Of a stretch of DNA of 64,000 bases, positions 30,279 to 39,634 are shown piece by piece (the first letter of the stretch is position 1; every line of letters begins with the position of its first letter). A program made the position numbers and the translations under genes. This DNA comes from Amarolinea aalborgensis. Its GTDB lineage: Bacteria; Chloroflexota; Anaerolineae; SSC4; Amarolineaceae. The stretch lies in contig NZ_UETR01000007.1 in NCBI RefSeq assembly GCF_900491745.1, positions 124,001 to 188,000 on the forward strand, written 5' to 3'. The notes under the pieces were generated by a model. The model had not been told where the DNA came from. It did no database searches and worked only from the letters and a program-made list of their open reading frames with translations.

Positions 30279-31790
30279 CTAATCTCCAGCTAAGGCAGCC
30301 AGCTTGCTCAGCGCAATATCTACCCGCGCCAGCACAGCCGCGATGCCCAACGCCTGCATGCTGGTGAAGAGCGGCGGCGTCACCGCTTTGGCGCTGATGG
30401 CAATGCGCAGGATGCCGAACAATTGCCCGGCGCTGAGATGCAAGGTTTCTGCCAGCTCGCGCAATGTGGACTCGACATGCTCAGGATCGTCCAAATCACC
30501 CAGGCTGACCAAGGCCGCGCGCGCAGCGGTCAGCGCCTGGTGCGAGGCGGCGGCATCGAGCTTTTTGGCCACCAAGAGCTTGCTGTCGTAGTCCGGCAGC
30601 GCGTCTAGCAGAGCAAAGTCGAGCATGGCCGCAGCCTCAGACAGCGTTTTGATGCGCTCTTGCACATCCACGAGCAGGATGTCCAGCGCCGGGTTGGCGT
30701 CCACTGCGGCGGCGTCCAGGTGAAGCGCCGCCGCCAAGAAAGGCACGAGCCGCTGCTTGAAATCGGCGGGCGCCAGGTTGCGCATGTAAACGCCGTTGAG
30801 CCATTCCAGCTTGCCATAGGGCAGCGCGGCCGGCGCGGGGTTGATGCCGGTCAGATCGAAGCCGGCAATCGCCTCCTCTTTCGTGAATACCTCACGGTCG
30901 CCGCCCATGGACCAGCCGACGTTGGTCAGCAGGTTGAAGACAGCCTCAGGCAAATAACCCTCGCTGCGCAGCTCCTCGACGAACACGGGGTACTCCTTGT
31001 CGCCCACGCGCACTTTGCGCTTGCTCATCTTGCCCTTGCCGCTCGGATCCAGAATGACCGGCAGATGGGCCATGATCGGAATTTCCCAACCGAAGGCCTG
31101 GTAGAGCAGCACATGACGCGGGGACGACGCAATCCATTCGTCGGCGCGCAGGATGTGACTGATCTCCATGAAATGATCGTCCACCACCACGGCCAGGTGA
31201 TAGGTCGGCAGGCCGTCGGACTTGAGCAGCACGACATCGTCGAGGGTGTTGTTGCTGAACACCATCTCGCCGCGTACGGCGTCGTGCACACTGGTGGAAC
31301 CATCCAACGGCGTGGCAAAGCGAATGACGAACGGCGCGCCTGCCGCTTCGATGACCGCGCGTTCGTCCGCGCTCAGGTAACGGCAGTGGCGGTCATAACC
31401 AGGCGGCTGTTTGTTGGCCGTCTGCTCCGCGCGCATCGCCTCCAACCGCTCGGCCGAACAGTAGCAGTGATAAGCGTGTCCCTGATCTACCAGCCAGGCA
31501 GCCCATTGCCGATACAAGGCTGCGCGCTCGGTTTGCGTGTAGGGGCCATACGGTCCGCCCACGTCCGGGCCTTCATCCCAATCAAGGCCTAACCAGCGCA
31601 GGTTGGTCATCAGGTTGGTCACCGAATCGGCCACGAAACGCTTTTGGTCGGTGTCTTCGATGCGCAGAATGAATTGGCCGCCGTGGTGACGAGCAAAGAG
31701 ATAGTTGAACAGCGCGGAGCGGGCGCCGCCGATATGCAGATAGCCGGTGGGGCTGGGGGCGAAACGAACGCGAACGGGACGATCAGTCAT
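30279..31790 (-). CDS. gltX: Glutamyl-tRNA synthetase
   Basis: A 503-residue class-I synthetase. The ATG at 31790 (MTDRPVRVRFAPSPTGYLHI) follows GGGAGGA. The HIGH motif is HIGG in SPTGYLHIGGARSALFNYLF. The KMSKS loop is K254-M-S-K-R in GKGKMSKRKVRVG. The insertion VDQGHAYHCYCSAERLEAMR, with paired cysteines, and the CP1-like domain are those of bacterial GluRS. The C-terminal helical anticodon-binding domain (AGQLFGILRIAISAKAVTPP) is complete. It charges tRNA-Glu, and in organisms lacking GlnRS also tRNA-Gln for later amidation; the latter cannot be judged here. Confidence 0.97.
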   Translation of the reverse strand: MTDRPVRVRFAPSPTGYLHIGGARSALFNYLFARHHGGQFILRIEDTDQKRFVADSVTNLMTNLRWLGLDWDEGPDVGGPYGPYTQTERAALYRQWAAWLVDQGHAYHCYCSAERLEAMRAEQTANKQPPGYDRHCRYLSADERAVIEAAGAPFVIRFATPLDGSTSVHDAVRGEMVFSNNTLDDVVLLKSDGLPTYHLAVVVDDHFMEISHILRADEWIASSPRHVLLYQAFGWEIPIMAHLPVILDPSGKGKMSKRKVRVGDKEYPVFVEELRSEGYLPEAVFNLLTNVGWSMGGDREVFTKEEAIAGFDLTGINPAPAALPYGKLEWLNGVYMRNLAPADFKQRLVPFLAAALHLDAAAVDANPALDILLVDVQERIKTLSEAAAMLDFALLDALPDYDSKLLVAKKLDAAASHQALTAARAALVSLGDLDDPEHVESTLRELAETLHLSAGQLFGILRIAISAKAVTPPLFTSMQALGIAAVLARVDIALSKLAALAGD

Positions 31791-31884
31791 GCGGAAAATT
31801 CCTCCCTGAGAGTTCAAGCAGAGATTGTAGCATAGGCAAGGTAAGTGGCAAGTTTGTTGGCGCGTGTTTGAGCGCGCAGGGAGC

Positions 31885-31915
31885 AAAAAGGCCAGGTCAT
31901 GGAAATGACCTGGCC
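31885..31915 (-). terminator. Rho-independent terminator of the membrane protein gene at 31941
   Basis: An 11-bp perfect stem (GGCCAGGTCAT at 31890-31900 with its complement at 31905-31915) and a four-base loop, followed on the minus strand by TTTTTGC. It lies 26 bases after the stop. Confidence 0.9.
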
Positions 31916-31940
31916 CTGAGAGACGAAATCGCCTGCATTG

Positions 31941-32444
31941 TTACCCTTGTTCGGCCGCTATGACCGCATCACGGCGTCCCAGCAAGAGCACCGCCGCCAT
32001 GAGTGACGTACCTGCCAGGCTCAGCGGCGCCAGCGGCGGCGGCGCGCTTTCCTCACCACCGGGAGGGCCGAACCGTTCGCTGCGCCCGCCGCCTTCCTGA
32101 CGGCCCTGCGCGATGCGGATCGTCGTATTCCCTGAAGGAGCTACCAAAGCGGCCTCCCGCCTGTCCTTGTTGCGCGCTTCTTGGTGTTCCACTACCCCAA
32201 TAACGCCTGTCAGGCTCAATGCCAGGAAAAGCACGGCCAGCGCGCGGCGCCATGACGACGGCGCCAACAGGCTCAGCCCGGCCAGGATCAGACCGATGGC
32301 GCTGGCCCCGACGCCCACAAGCTGAATGCCGTCCGTGTGCTGGGTCACGATTAGCTCCACCAGCAGCAGCGCGAATGCGCCCGCGATCAGAAGCATCAGC
32401 AGCGACCAGACATGGCGCTGAACCAGAGTTTGTAAAGACTTCAC
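31941..32444 (-). CDS. Small hypothetical membrane protein
   Basis: A protein of 167 residues, not recognised. GTG at 32444 (MKSLQTLVQRHVWSLLMLLI) is preferred because GGAGG precedes it by six bases; the open frame extends further without a better site. Three hydrophobic segments near the N-terminus (residues about 14-34, 43-63, 70-90) are followed by a Gly/Pro/charged region (GRQEGGGRSERFGPPGGEE) and a last hydrophobic segment ending in GRRD. This layout of membrane segments and basic tail suits a small membrane or surface-anchored protein. It has its own terminator. Confidence 0.6.
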   Translation of the reverse strand: MKSLQTLVQRHVWSLLMLLIAGAFALLLVELIVTQHTDGIQLVGVGASAIGLILAGLSLLAPSSWRRALAVLFLALSLTGVIGVVEHQEARNKDRREAALVAPSGNTTIRIAQGRQEGGGRSERFGPPGGEESAPPPLAPLSLAGTSLMAAVLLLGRRDAVIAAEQG

Positions 32445-32613
32445 ACAGAACCTCCACATCATCCAAATAATGCTGGCATGGCGCCGCGTCGGCCATCTCT
32501 GCGGTGGCGTGCAATGCTCCCTGCCTGTCCTTATCATAGCATACGCAACCGGGCAGATGGTTAAGTCCAATGCAACTCTTTGTTAAGATTTTGTAAAGTG
32601 GGAGAGGTCTGGA

Positions 32614-32642
32614 TTGATCAATGGCGGCTGGCCTGCTACAAT
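32614..32642 (+). promoter_or_regulatory. Promoter of the cytochrome c peroxidase-like gene
   Basis: TTGATC (32614-32619), a 17-base spacer and TACAAT (32637-32642). Predicted leader about 27 bases, containing GGGGGAG. Confidence 0.65.
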
Positions 32643-32675
32643 CGCGATTGCGAACGAATACGGGGGAGTCCAAGC

Positions 32676-33833
32676 ATGAACTTTCAATGGTTGAGGATGA
32701 ATCGCGCCGCACATGCAAACGGCGCGCGGCGCTTCTGCGCCGCGGCGAGTGCAGCTCTGATGATGGCCCTGGTGTTGAGCGCGTGTGCGGCGCGCGTCGC
32801 GCCGCCGCCTGACCAGGCGGCCCCCGCGCCGCCGATCGCCGCCGTCACGCCGCTGCCCCTGCCCGCGGCGGCCCGCGTCCGCCCATTCCCGATGCAGGCC
32901 GTGCCAGCCGACAATCCGACCACCGCGGCCAAGGTAGAGCTCGGCCGGCAGTTGTTTTTCGATCCCGTTCTGTCGGCCAGCCGCAGCATGTCGTGCGCGA
33001 CCTGTCACCATCCCGATCTCGGTTTCTCCAATGGGCAGCCGGTCAGTACGCCGCGGCCGGGCGCCCCTGGTCGTAACGTACAGACGCTTTGGAACACCGG
33101 CTTCAACCGCTTTCTGCTGTGGGACGGCCGCGAGACTTCGCTGGAGTCGCAAGCGCGGCTGCCCTTGACTCTCCCCAACGAGATGGCTGAAACGCCCGCG
33201 CAGTTGGAAACGACGCTGCGCGCAATTCCGGGCTATTTGACGTTGTTCGTGCAAGCGTTTGGCGGCGGGGAAGAGGCGGTGACCTTCGATCATGTGACGC
33301 GCGCGTTGGCCGCGTTTCAACGCACCCTGATCAGCGACAACAGCCCGGTGGACCGCTACCTGGCCGGGGAAACCGGCGCGTTGACTGCCTCGCAGCAGCG
33401 CGGATTGGCGCTGTTTTTTGACGAGCGTACGCACTGCGCAGAGTGCCATCAACCGCCGACCTTTGCCGCGGAGACCTTTCGCGTGGTTGGGGTGGAGAGC
33501 GAGGACGCCGGGCGCGCAGGCGTCAGTCCCAACGGTCTGCGCGGCGCGTTCAAAGTGCCAACGCTGCGCAATGTGGCGCGCACCGCGCCATACATGCACA
33601 ACGGCTCCCTGGCGACGCTGAACGATGTGATTGCGTTTTATGCGGCGGGCGCGGGCCGGGCGCGCGGCCTCTCCGGCGTTGATCCGCTGCTGAAGGGATT
33701 CGATTTGAGCGATCAGGAGCAGGCTGACCTGGTTGCGTTTCTGCAAGGGCTGACCGACGAGAGCCTGCTGCCGGTCGTGCCGGCGCAGGCGCTTTCCGGC
33801 CTGCCAACCGTGGCGCGCCAGCCGCGGCCTTGA
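32676..33833 (+). CDS. Di-haem cytochrome c peroxidase-family lipoprotein
   Basis: A 385-residue protein with GGGGGAG (32662-32668) seven bases upstream. A lipoprotein signal ends in LVLSAC (C37). Two c-type haem motifs are present: CATCH (C107, C110, H111) and CAECH (C254, C257, H258), each at the start of a cytochrome domain, with the family sequences LGRQLFFDPVLSASRSMSCA and FKVPTLRNVARTAPYMHNGS. This is the MauG/CcpA superfamily: H2O2 reduction with electrons from a small cytochrome, or oxidative modification of a partner. It acts outside the cytoplasmic membrane. A second CxxCH protein is encoded just downstream on the opposite strand. Confidence 0.92.
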   Translation: MNFQWLRMNRAAHANGARRFCAAASAALMMALVLSACAARVAPPPDQAAPAPPIAAVTPLPLPAAARVRPFPMQAVPADNPTTAAKVELGRQLFFDPVLSASRSMSCATCHHPDLGFSNGQPVSTPRPGAPGRNVQTLWNTGFNRFLLWDGRETSLESQARLPLTLPNEMAETPAQLETTLRAIPGYLTLFVQAFGGGEEAVTFDHVTRALAAFQRTLISDNSPVDRYLAGETGALTASQQRGLALFFDERTHCAECHQPPTFAAETFRVVGVESEDAGRAGVSPNGLRGAFKVPTLRNVARTAPYMHNGSLATLNDVIAFYAAGAGRARGLSGVDPLLKGFDLSDQEQADLVAFLQGLTDESLLPVVPAQALSGLPTVARQPRP

Positions 33834-33877
33834 TAGGCGCTGTTCTCAGAAAAACATTGCGAGCGCAGCCAGCGCAA

Positions 33878-33911
33878 ATCTGCGTCCAACTCCAACAAGG
33901 CGGACGCAGAT
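33878..33911. repeat. Perfect 10-bp inverted repeat of 'cgcagat' wording
   Basis: ATCTGCGTCC (33878-33887) pairs with GGACGCAGAT (33902-33911), followed by the further copy CAACGCAGATAAACGC. It lies between the convergent genes ending at 33833 and 34082, and belongs to the intergenic repeat families discussed in the findings. Confidence 0.6.
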
Positions 33912-34018
33912 CAACGCAGATAAACGCTGCACGGTCAATAGGGGTGAAGGTGCACAAAACCCCAACAAGTTCGGGATTCCCGCACGGCTTCGCCTGGACG
34001 GGGGCGCGGAGGCGAATC

Positions 34019-34054
34019 AAAAAACGAGCGTGGTCGCAGCGGCCACGCTCGTTT
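34019..34054 (-). terminator. Rho-independent terminator of the CxxCH surface protein gene
   Basis: AAACGAGCGTGG (34022-34033) pairs with CCACGCTCGTTT (34043-34054), and pairing can continue into the loop. On the minus strand six T residues follow. It lies 28 bases after the stop at 34082. Confidence 0.88.
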
Positions 34055-34081
34055 CGTTTCTTAATCCCGGCGGTCGCGGCG

Positions 34082-34747
34082 TTAGGGCCGCAGGCGCGCC
34101 TGGAAGCGCCAACCGACGATGGCGCCCAGCAGAAGCGCCAGCAGCGCAGCGGCTGCAACCGACTGGGCCGCGGGCGATGAGGCGGCCGCGGCGACGCCGG
34201 TCAACTGGACGGCGGTTGGATTGACGACGTTGACGGTCAACGTGGTGTTGGCGTGGCGATCGCCGCCAGGCGTGTCGTCCAGGTTGACGGAGTTGCCCGC
34301 GGCGTAGAGTATAACGGCCTGCGGCGCAGAAGCCGGGGCGGTCCACTGAAAGCTGAAGACAGCCACGCCTGCGCCGTTATTGGCCTTGGGGCTGACGTGC
34401 GTAATTTCGCCATCTATGATCTGCGTGTCGCCGCCCAGGCTGGAAATCACGCCGTCGGTGGCGGATACATTGAAGCCAGCCGCCGTCTGCGAGGCTACAG
34501 CTTGACTCTGGATGGTGAGCGCGTAGATGGCGCTCTCGCCAGGGCCGAGGGTTGCTGGCCCACTCAGGGACACGATGGGCTGCACGCCGCCGCCGTGGCA
34601 GGCGTTGCATGACATACCGAAGTTCGTCGCCGGGTTGCCAGAATGGCCGACGATGCCGGTATCGAAAGCCCAGATGGGCGTCGCCAGCCACAGCACGGCG
34701 ACCAGGCCGGCCACAATCAGAACTGCCAGGACAAAGGTTTTTTTCAT
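34082..34747 (-). CDS. Surface protein with CxxCH motif (choice-of-anchor V-like) and C-terminal anchor
   Basis: A 221-residue protein with GGAAGG upstream of the ATG. A signal peptide (MKKTFVLAVLIVAGLVAVLW) is followed by GHSGNPATNFGMSCNACHGG, a conserved block with one possible haem site (CNACH). After it comes a beta-sandwich of reelin-domain type (VSLSGPATLGPGESAIYALT, FSFQWTAPASAPQAVILYAA), then an Ala-rich linker, a membrane segment (AAALLALLLGAIVGWRF) and the basic tail QARLRP. This order is that of the 'choice-of-anchor V' proteins known in Myxococcota and Chloroflexota. It may bind a haem or act in extracellular electron flow beside the peroxidase, but this is inference. Confidence 0.75.
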   Translation of the reverse strand: MKKTFVLAVLIVAGLVAVLWLATPIWAFDTGIVGHSGNPATNFGMSCNACHGGGVQPIVSLSGPATLGPGESAIYALTIQSQAVASQTAAGFNVSATDGVISSLGGDTQIIDGEITHVSPKANNGAGVAVFSFQWTAPASAPQAVILYAAGNSVNLDDTPGGDRHANTTLTVNVVNPTAVQLTGVAAAASSPAAQSVAAAALLALLLGAIVGWRFQARLRP

Positions 34748-34853
34748 ACCTTCCTTCCCTTCCCGCTTGAAGCCTGCGTCGTTGCAGGCTCCAAGTCATT
34801 GCCATCGAATTTGCGGCACGGGACCGCGGCATCCTTGCTTGCAAGCCAGGCTG

Positions 34854-36725
34854 TTACTGCGTATAGCAAGCCTGGCCCAGGGCACAACCCCAATGCGCGG
34901 CATCCATCATCACATCGCTCACATCAATGACGCCGCTGCCATCCAAATCGAATTGACTCTCATAACAGGAATCCTGCACAGCAGACGAGCAGTTCCAGTG
35001 ACTGGCGATCGCGACGATGTCATTGGTGTCAACCGTGTGATCGCAGTCCAGATCGAACCGTGAGCAGGTGGTAAGCGTCGTCGGCACGAACATGGGGCCT
35101 GAGAAACAGGGCCACGTATTCGCCGTGTTGTCTGTCCAGCAGTACTGCGCAGGATAAGGCGGCTGATTGTGTCTCCAGGTGGTAATGGTCACGCTTTGCG
35201 GCACGTACCAGAGCACGATGTTCTGGTTGCTCACCGATTCGCCATTGATGAACTGCTCTGGGCCTTGCACGTACGTGCCGGTGCAGCACTGACCCAGCGC
35301 GGGCATGTCCGCGTCGCCTTCGGAAACCTTGTGCTGCGTGACGTAAAGCCAGGCATTGTCGCCCGTGCCTCCATCATCGAACTGACCCTGGCCTGGCTCG
35401 ATGTAGTAACCAAAGCCGGCCTGGTCCATCACACGGTAGCGATACCCTTCGGTGGTGTAAGGGCCGCTTTGCAGCCACCAGGCCTCCGTGGCCTGATCCA
35501 CCCACTGCGAGCCGTTCCAGAGGGACAGGGTGTCGTTACTATCTCCGTTCACGGCGATGTCAATGCGCACCACCGGGCGATAGGTCGCCTCCTGATCCTG
35601 GTCATTGCCGCAGCCCTGGCCGAAGGCCGCCGTGACGACGCGGAAGCGGCCATCGGTGAAGAACTGGAAGTGCTGTTCATAGCGATAGTTGCAGGACGCG
35701 CCCCAGTTGGACATACGGAAATCTTGCACGACCTCGAAACCGACGACATTGTTCAGATGATCGTACAGGTTGCGCACTTGGGTCACGCCGTAGGGGTAGA
35801 TAGGAAAGCCGCCGCCGCTGCCGCCGCAGCCGGTGTAGTCACGGTAGCCCCAATTGCCTGGATAGTGCGCGTGCCATTCGATCAGCTTCATGCGGGTGGC
35901 GACCGCCTGCGGCGATCCCCCAACGTCGTAGGTCAGACTAGTGATTTCAAGGGCATCGGTTGGGGTGGTGCGGTAGTCAAGGTTCCAGCCGTTGCGTGTG
36001 ACATGGATCGTGGTGTTGCAGTCCTCAGGCTTGACCTCAGGCTTGGGAGCATAGAGCGCACTTTGCATGTCCTGCGGCCGCTCTGACCACCATATCTTGG
36101 CAATTTTGTCCTCGGTCAGGTCTACGAGCACCCACACGGCGCCGCTGTCCGTGAAGAAGGTCGCGCCCGCGCAGAGATGGCTCCCATCGCACTGTGTGTC
36201 CATGTGATTCTGATCCATCAAGCGAATCTGCGCTGGATCGGGAACGAAGCCCAGGGCTGCCTGCACGTCCGCGCTGGTGCGAATCAGTTCGATGGCGCGG
36301 CGATAGAAGCGTTGATTGATGAGCGGGAAGGTATTGGCGAGCTGCCAGGCTTCCAGCACCTTGCCCTGCCCCTGGTGAACGATGGCTGTCACGGTTGCGT
36401 TCTGGTCAAGGTTGTAGATGTCAACCTGGTAACAACGGCCATCGGCGCACGCGCTGAGGCTTGGTGCATAGGGGCCGACGAAGGGGTAGACCTCGAACAC
36501 TTCGGCGCGATGACCACCGACGAGGTTCTGCACCTGGGACGACGCCAGCGCCACGTCTTGGGCTGCCTGCTCCGGCGCTGTCATGGCCTGCTCGGCCGGG
36601 TTGAGGGGGGTGATGGGGCCGCTGGCGGCCGCGGGCAGCCAATAGCTGCTCAACATAGCCAGCACCGCGACAAAAGCCGACAGTTGGGCGCGGAACGATA
36701 GACGATAGTGGATCCTTCTTTTCAT
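34854..36725 (-). CDS. Secreted protein with C-terminal dockerin-like repeats
   Basis: A 623-residue protein with ATG 36725 (MKRRIHYRLSFRAQLSAF). A signal peptide is followed by about 500 residues of Trp/Tyr-rich secreted domain with paired cysteines (SACADGRCYQVDIYNLDQNA, HMDTQCDGSHLCAG, NWGASCNYRYEQHFQFFTDG). The middle has a faint resemblance to copper amine oxidases (WHAHYPGNWGYRDY, YEQHFQFF), but no topaquinone motif was found, so no enzyme is assigned. The last 65 residues are two calcium-binding dockerin-like repeats: FDLDCDHTVDTNDIVAIASH and FDLDGSGVIDVSDVMMDAAH. Similar tails occur in the proteins at 39798 and 56911. Confidence 0.75.
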   Translation of the reverse strand: MKRRIHYRLSFRAQLSAFVAVLAMLSSYWLPAAASGPITPLNPAEQAMTAPEQAAQDVALASSQVQNLVGGHRAEVFEVYPFVGPYAPSLSACADGRCYQVDIYNLDQNATVTAIVHQGQGKVLEAWQLANTFPLINQRFYRRAIELIRTSADVQAALGFVPDPAQIRLMDQNHMDTQCDGSHLCAGATFFTDSGAVWVLVDLTEDKIAKIWWSERPQDMQSALYAPKPEVKPEDCNTTIHVTRNGWNLDYRTTPTDALEITSLTYDVGGSPQAVATRMKLIEWHAHYPGNWGYRDYTGCGGSGGGFPIYPYGVTQVRNLYDHLNNVVGFEVVQDFRMSNWGASCNYRYEQHFQFFTDGRFRVVTAAFGQGCGNDQDQEATYRPVVRIDIAVNGDSNDTLSLWNGSQWVDQATEAWWLQSGPYTTEGYRYRVMDQAGFGYYIEPGQGQFDDGGTGDNAWLYVTQHKVSEGDADMPALGQCCTGTYVQGPEQFINGESVSNQNIVLWYVPQSVTITTWRHNQPPYPAQYCWTDNTANTWPCFSGPMFVPTTLTTCSRFDLDCDHTVDTNDIVAIASHWNCSSAVQDSCYESQFDLDGSGVIDVSDVMMDAAHWGCALGQACYTQ

Positions 36726-37090
36726 TCGATTCTCTCTTCCACAACACAGCGAGACACGAAGCGATGGGACAATCACCTGACTAGAACGACCGCCAGGTGC
36801 AGCGGGCCAAGACCGGTGGTTCAGCGTCTGGAGCAGCGAAGGCGGCCAAGCAAACGCCAGTCTTCGTCTTGCCGCCAGCCCACAAGGTATCGCAGGGCGT
36901 GTAGTTTAGCACATCAGCTTTTGACCTGTCAAAGATGTGCGGCAGCGTCCCAAGCGTTTGCCGTTTGAGCGCGGCCATGCTGTCATGCTATACTGAAGGA
37001 GTCAGCGTCAGCGGGGAGAGGAACAGCCATGAGGCGAGTTTGCTCCGGTCGGCGCCGTCACAAAACAAGCAAGAAAAACAGGTGAAACCT
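36726..37090. other. 365-base divergent intergenic region
   Basis: No gene is seen. The left part (36740-36910) is untranslated leader and promoter territory for the minus-strand secreted protein, with no clear hexamers. The right part holds the promoter listed at 36965-36994. Confidence 0.5.
36965..36994 (+). promoter_or_regulatory. Promoter of the PPOX-fold gene
   Basis: TTGAGC (36965-36970), an 18-base spacer and TATACT (36989-36994). Confidence 0.55.
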
Positions 37091-37750
37091 ATGCCAGACT
37101 TTCTCAAGACCGTCCGCAACCAGGTGCGCCGCAAGCCGCAGCGCGCAGACTATCAGAAGGAAACCATCTATCAAATCATTGACGAGGCGCCGATCTGCCA
37201 TGTCGGTTTTGTCGTGGATGGTCAACCGTATGTCATTCCCACGCTGCACGCGCGCCAAGATGATGTGATTTTTCTGCACGGCGCGCCGGCGAGCCGTCTG
37301 CTCAAGGTGATCGAGACCGGCGCCGAGGTGTGCATCACGGTCACGATCGTGGATGGCATTGTGCTGGCGCGCTCCGCCTTCCATCATTCAATCAACTATC
37401 GTTCGGCGGTGCTGTTCGGCCGCGGCGCGATCATCACGGAGCCAGCCCAGAAGATGGCGGCGTTGGCGGCGATTACGGAGCATATCGCGCCCGGTCGCTG
37501 GCGCGAGGTGCGTCAGCCCAGCCAGCAGGAACTGGACGCGACCACAGTCGTGGCGGTGTCTATCGCCAGCGCGTCGGCCAAGATGCGCAGCGGTCCGCCG
37601 CTGGACGACGAGGCGGATTATGCGCTGCCGATTTGGGCCGGGGTGCTGCCGCTGGCGCTGGTCAGCCGCGCGCCGGAGCCAGACCCGCGCCTGCCGGCGG
37701 GCATTGCCTTGCCACCTTCTCTGCGCGATCCGGCCCATCAGCGGCGCTAA
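37091..37750 (+). CDS. Pyridoxamine-5'-phosphate-oxidase-like flavin-binding protein
   Basis: A 219-residue protein. ATG 37091 has AGGTG upstream. The split-barrel fold of the PPOX/NimA family is visible in ICHVGFVVDGQPYVIPTLHA, VIFLHGAPASRLLKVIETGA and EVCITVTIVDGIVLARSAFH followed by HSINYRSAVLFGRG. These bind FMN (or F420/haem in relatives) and lie in the subgroup once called nitroimidazole-resistance or '5-nitroimidazole antibiotic resistance-like' proteins. The C-terminal 50 residues (DYALPIWAGVLPL) also fit that group. It is a cytoplasmic oxidoreductase or flavin-binding protein of unknown substrate. Confidence 0.85.
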   Translation: MPDFLKTVRNQVRRKPQRADYQKETIYQIIDEAPICHVGFVVDGQPYVIPTLHARQDDVIFLHGAPASRLLKVIETGAEVCITVTIVDGIVLARSAFHHSINYRSAVLFGRGAIITEPAQKMAALAAITEHIAPGRWREVRQPSQQELDATTVVAVSIASASAKMRSGPPLDDEADYALPIWAGVLPLALVSRAPEPDPRLPAGIALPPSLRDPAHQRR

Positions 37751-37877
37751 AATGTTCAGTAACCCGCTTTTGTGATAAAATGCATTAGCGGTCAACGCTG
37801 CCGTGCCGGCTTGACAGCACGTTGAAAACTTCATGCGCGCCCATGATCAAAGGAAAGACAGTCAGAGGAAAAAAGCG

Positions 37878-39521
37878 ATGAATCCTACAAAACCTCGTCT
37901 GTATCCACGTGGCGCGGACTTGCTGCACAGCCCGCTCCTCAATAAGGGTACCGGTTTCACCGAAGCTGAACGCGAAGCGCTCGACCTGCGCGGGCTTTTG
38001 CCCTCGCGCGTGGCAACGCTGGCGCAGCAGGAAGAACGCGTGTTGCGCAATGTGCGCGGCCAACCCACCGCGTTGAGCAAGTATCGTTATCTCACCGGTC
38101 TCCTCGATCGTAACACCACGCTGTTCTACCGGCTGGTGATTGACAATCTGGATGAGATCATGCCGATCATCTACACGCCCACCGTCGGTCAGGCGTGCCA
38201 GCAGTACGGCCATGTTTTTCGCCAGGCCCGCGGCCTCTTCATCAGCATCAACGATCGTGGTCACGTCGTAGACATTCTGCGCAATTGGCCGTACACCGAC
38301 GTGCGCATCATCGTCGTCACCGACGGCGAGCGCATTCTTGGCCTGGGCGACCTGGGCGCCAACGGCATGGGCATTCCCATTGGCAAACTGGCGCTCTACA
38401 CCGCGTGCGCCGGCGTGCATCCGGCCTCCTGTCTGCCCATTACCCTGGACGTCGGCACCAACAACCAGGCCCTGCTCGACGATCCGCTCTACATCGGCCT
38501 CGCGCAGAAACGTGAGCGCGGCGAGGCCTATGATGCCTTCGTCGAAGAGTTCATTCTGGCGGTGCAGTACCTGTACCCCCGCGCGATTGTGCAGTTCGAG
38601 GATTTCGGCAACATGAACGCGTTCCGCCTGCTGCGCAAATACCGCGACCGCATCTGCACCTTCGATGATGACATTCAAGGCACCGCGTCCGTTGCCCTGG
38701 CTGGCGTCTACTCCGCGCTGCGGTTGACCGGCGGCCGCCTGGCGGATCAACGCTTCCTCTTCCTGGGCGCAGGTGAAGCTGGCATCGGCATCGGCGATCT
38801 GATCGTGACGGCCCTTGAGAATGAGGGCTTGTCAGAGAGCGAAGCCCGGCGCTGCTGCTGGTTTGTGGACTCGAAGGGCCTGGTCGTCGCGTCGCGCAGC
38901 GACCTGGCCGAGCACAAGCGTCCCTTTGCGCATGACCATGCGTTCCTTCCCGATCTGCAAGCGGCTGTGGAGGCGCTCAAGCCCACGGCTTTGATCGGCG
39001 TGTCCGGCGTTGGCAACACCTTTACGCAGCCGATTGTCGAGGCCATGGCGCGCCTCAATCCGCGGCCGATCATCTTTGCCCTCTCCAATCCCACGTCGAA
39101 GGCCGAATGTACGGCCGAACAGGCCTACACCTGGACCGAAGGCCGCGCCGTGTTTGCCAGCGGCAGTCCGTTCGACCCGGTGACGTACGCGGGCAAGACC
39201 TTCGTGTCAGGACAGGGTAACAACGCGTATATCTTCCCCGGCGTTGGCCTGGGCATTATTGCCTCTGGCGCCACCCGCATCACCGACGACATGTTCTACG
39301 CGGCCGCCAAGACCCTGGCCGGCCTGGTGAGCGAGGACGACCTGGCGTTGGGACGCATCTACCCGGCGCTTGACCAGATTCGGCAGGTGTCAGCGCATAT
39401 CGGCGCGGCCGTGGCGGCCGTGGCCTATGCGCATGGCCTGGCCACGATGCCCGAACCGGAGGATTTGTTCAAGGCTGTCCGCGGCCAAATGTACGACCCA
39501 GTCTACGAATCGTACGTCTGA
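37878..39521 (+). CDS. maeA: NAD(P)-dependent malic enzyme (large type)
   Basis: A 547-residue protein with AGAGGA eight bases before ATG 37878. The catalytic Tyr region MPIIYTPTVGQACQQYGHVF and LFISINDRGHV, the metal ligands in IVQFEDFGNMNAF and CTFDDDIQGTASVALAG, and the dinucleotide fold FLFLGAGEAGIGIGDLI are all intact. The length (about 540-560) marks the eukaryote/SfcA-like large malic enzymes rather than the shorter phosphotransacetylase-fused or archaeal ones. It decarboxylates L-malate to pyruvate with NAD(P)+ reduction, giving pyruvate and reducing power. Cofactor choice is not decided by sequence here; the gene symbol follows the NAD-type SfcA family. Confidence 0.95.
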   Translation: MNPTKPRLYPRGADLLHSPLLNKGTGFTEAEREALDLRGLLPSRVATLAQQEERVLRNVRGQPTALSKYRYLTGLLDRNTTLFYRLVIDNLDEIMPIIYTPTVGQACQQYGHVFRQARGLFISINDRGHVVDILRNWPYTDVRIIVVTDGERILGLGDLGANGMGIPIGKLALYTACAGVHPASCLPITLDVGTNNQALLDDPLYIGLAQKRERGEAYDAFVEEFILAVQYLYPRAIVQFEDFGNMNAFRLLRKYRDRICTFDDDIQGTASVALAGVYSALRLTGGRLADQRFLFLGAGEAGIGIGDLIVTALENEGLSESEARRCCWFVDSKGLVVASRSDLAEHKRPFAHDHAFLPDLQAAVEALKPTALIGVSGVGNTFTQPIVEAMARLNPRPIIFALSNPTSKAECTAEQAYTWTEGRAVFASGSPFDPVTYAGKTFVSGQGNNAYIFPGVGLGIIASGATRITDDMFYAAAKTLAGLVSEDDLALGRIYPALDQIRQVSAHIGAAVAAVAYAHGLATMPEPEDLFKAVRGQMYDPVYESYV

Positions 39522-39634
39522 TCCGAAAAATGGGCCGTGGATGAACACGGATCGCCGAGGATTGTCTGTTTTCATTCACGGTCGCACCGCGGGGCAGGGT
39601 AACTGACCTCTAGCCTGCCTAGATGAGGAAAAGC

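Noticed and set aside
34854..36725. Copper amine oxidase
   Set aside because: Only a weak likeness (WHAHYPGNWGYRDY, YEQHFQFF). No topaquinone Asn-Tyr-Asp/Glu motif or clear His ligand set, so left as unknown secreted protein.
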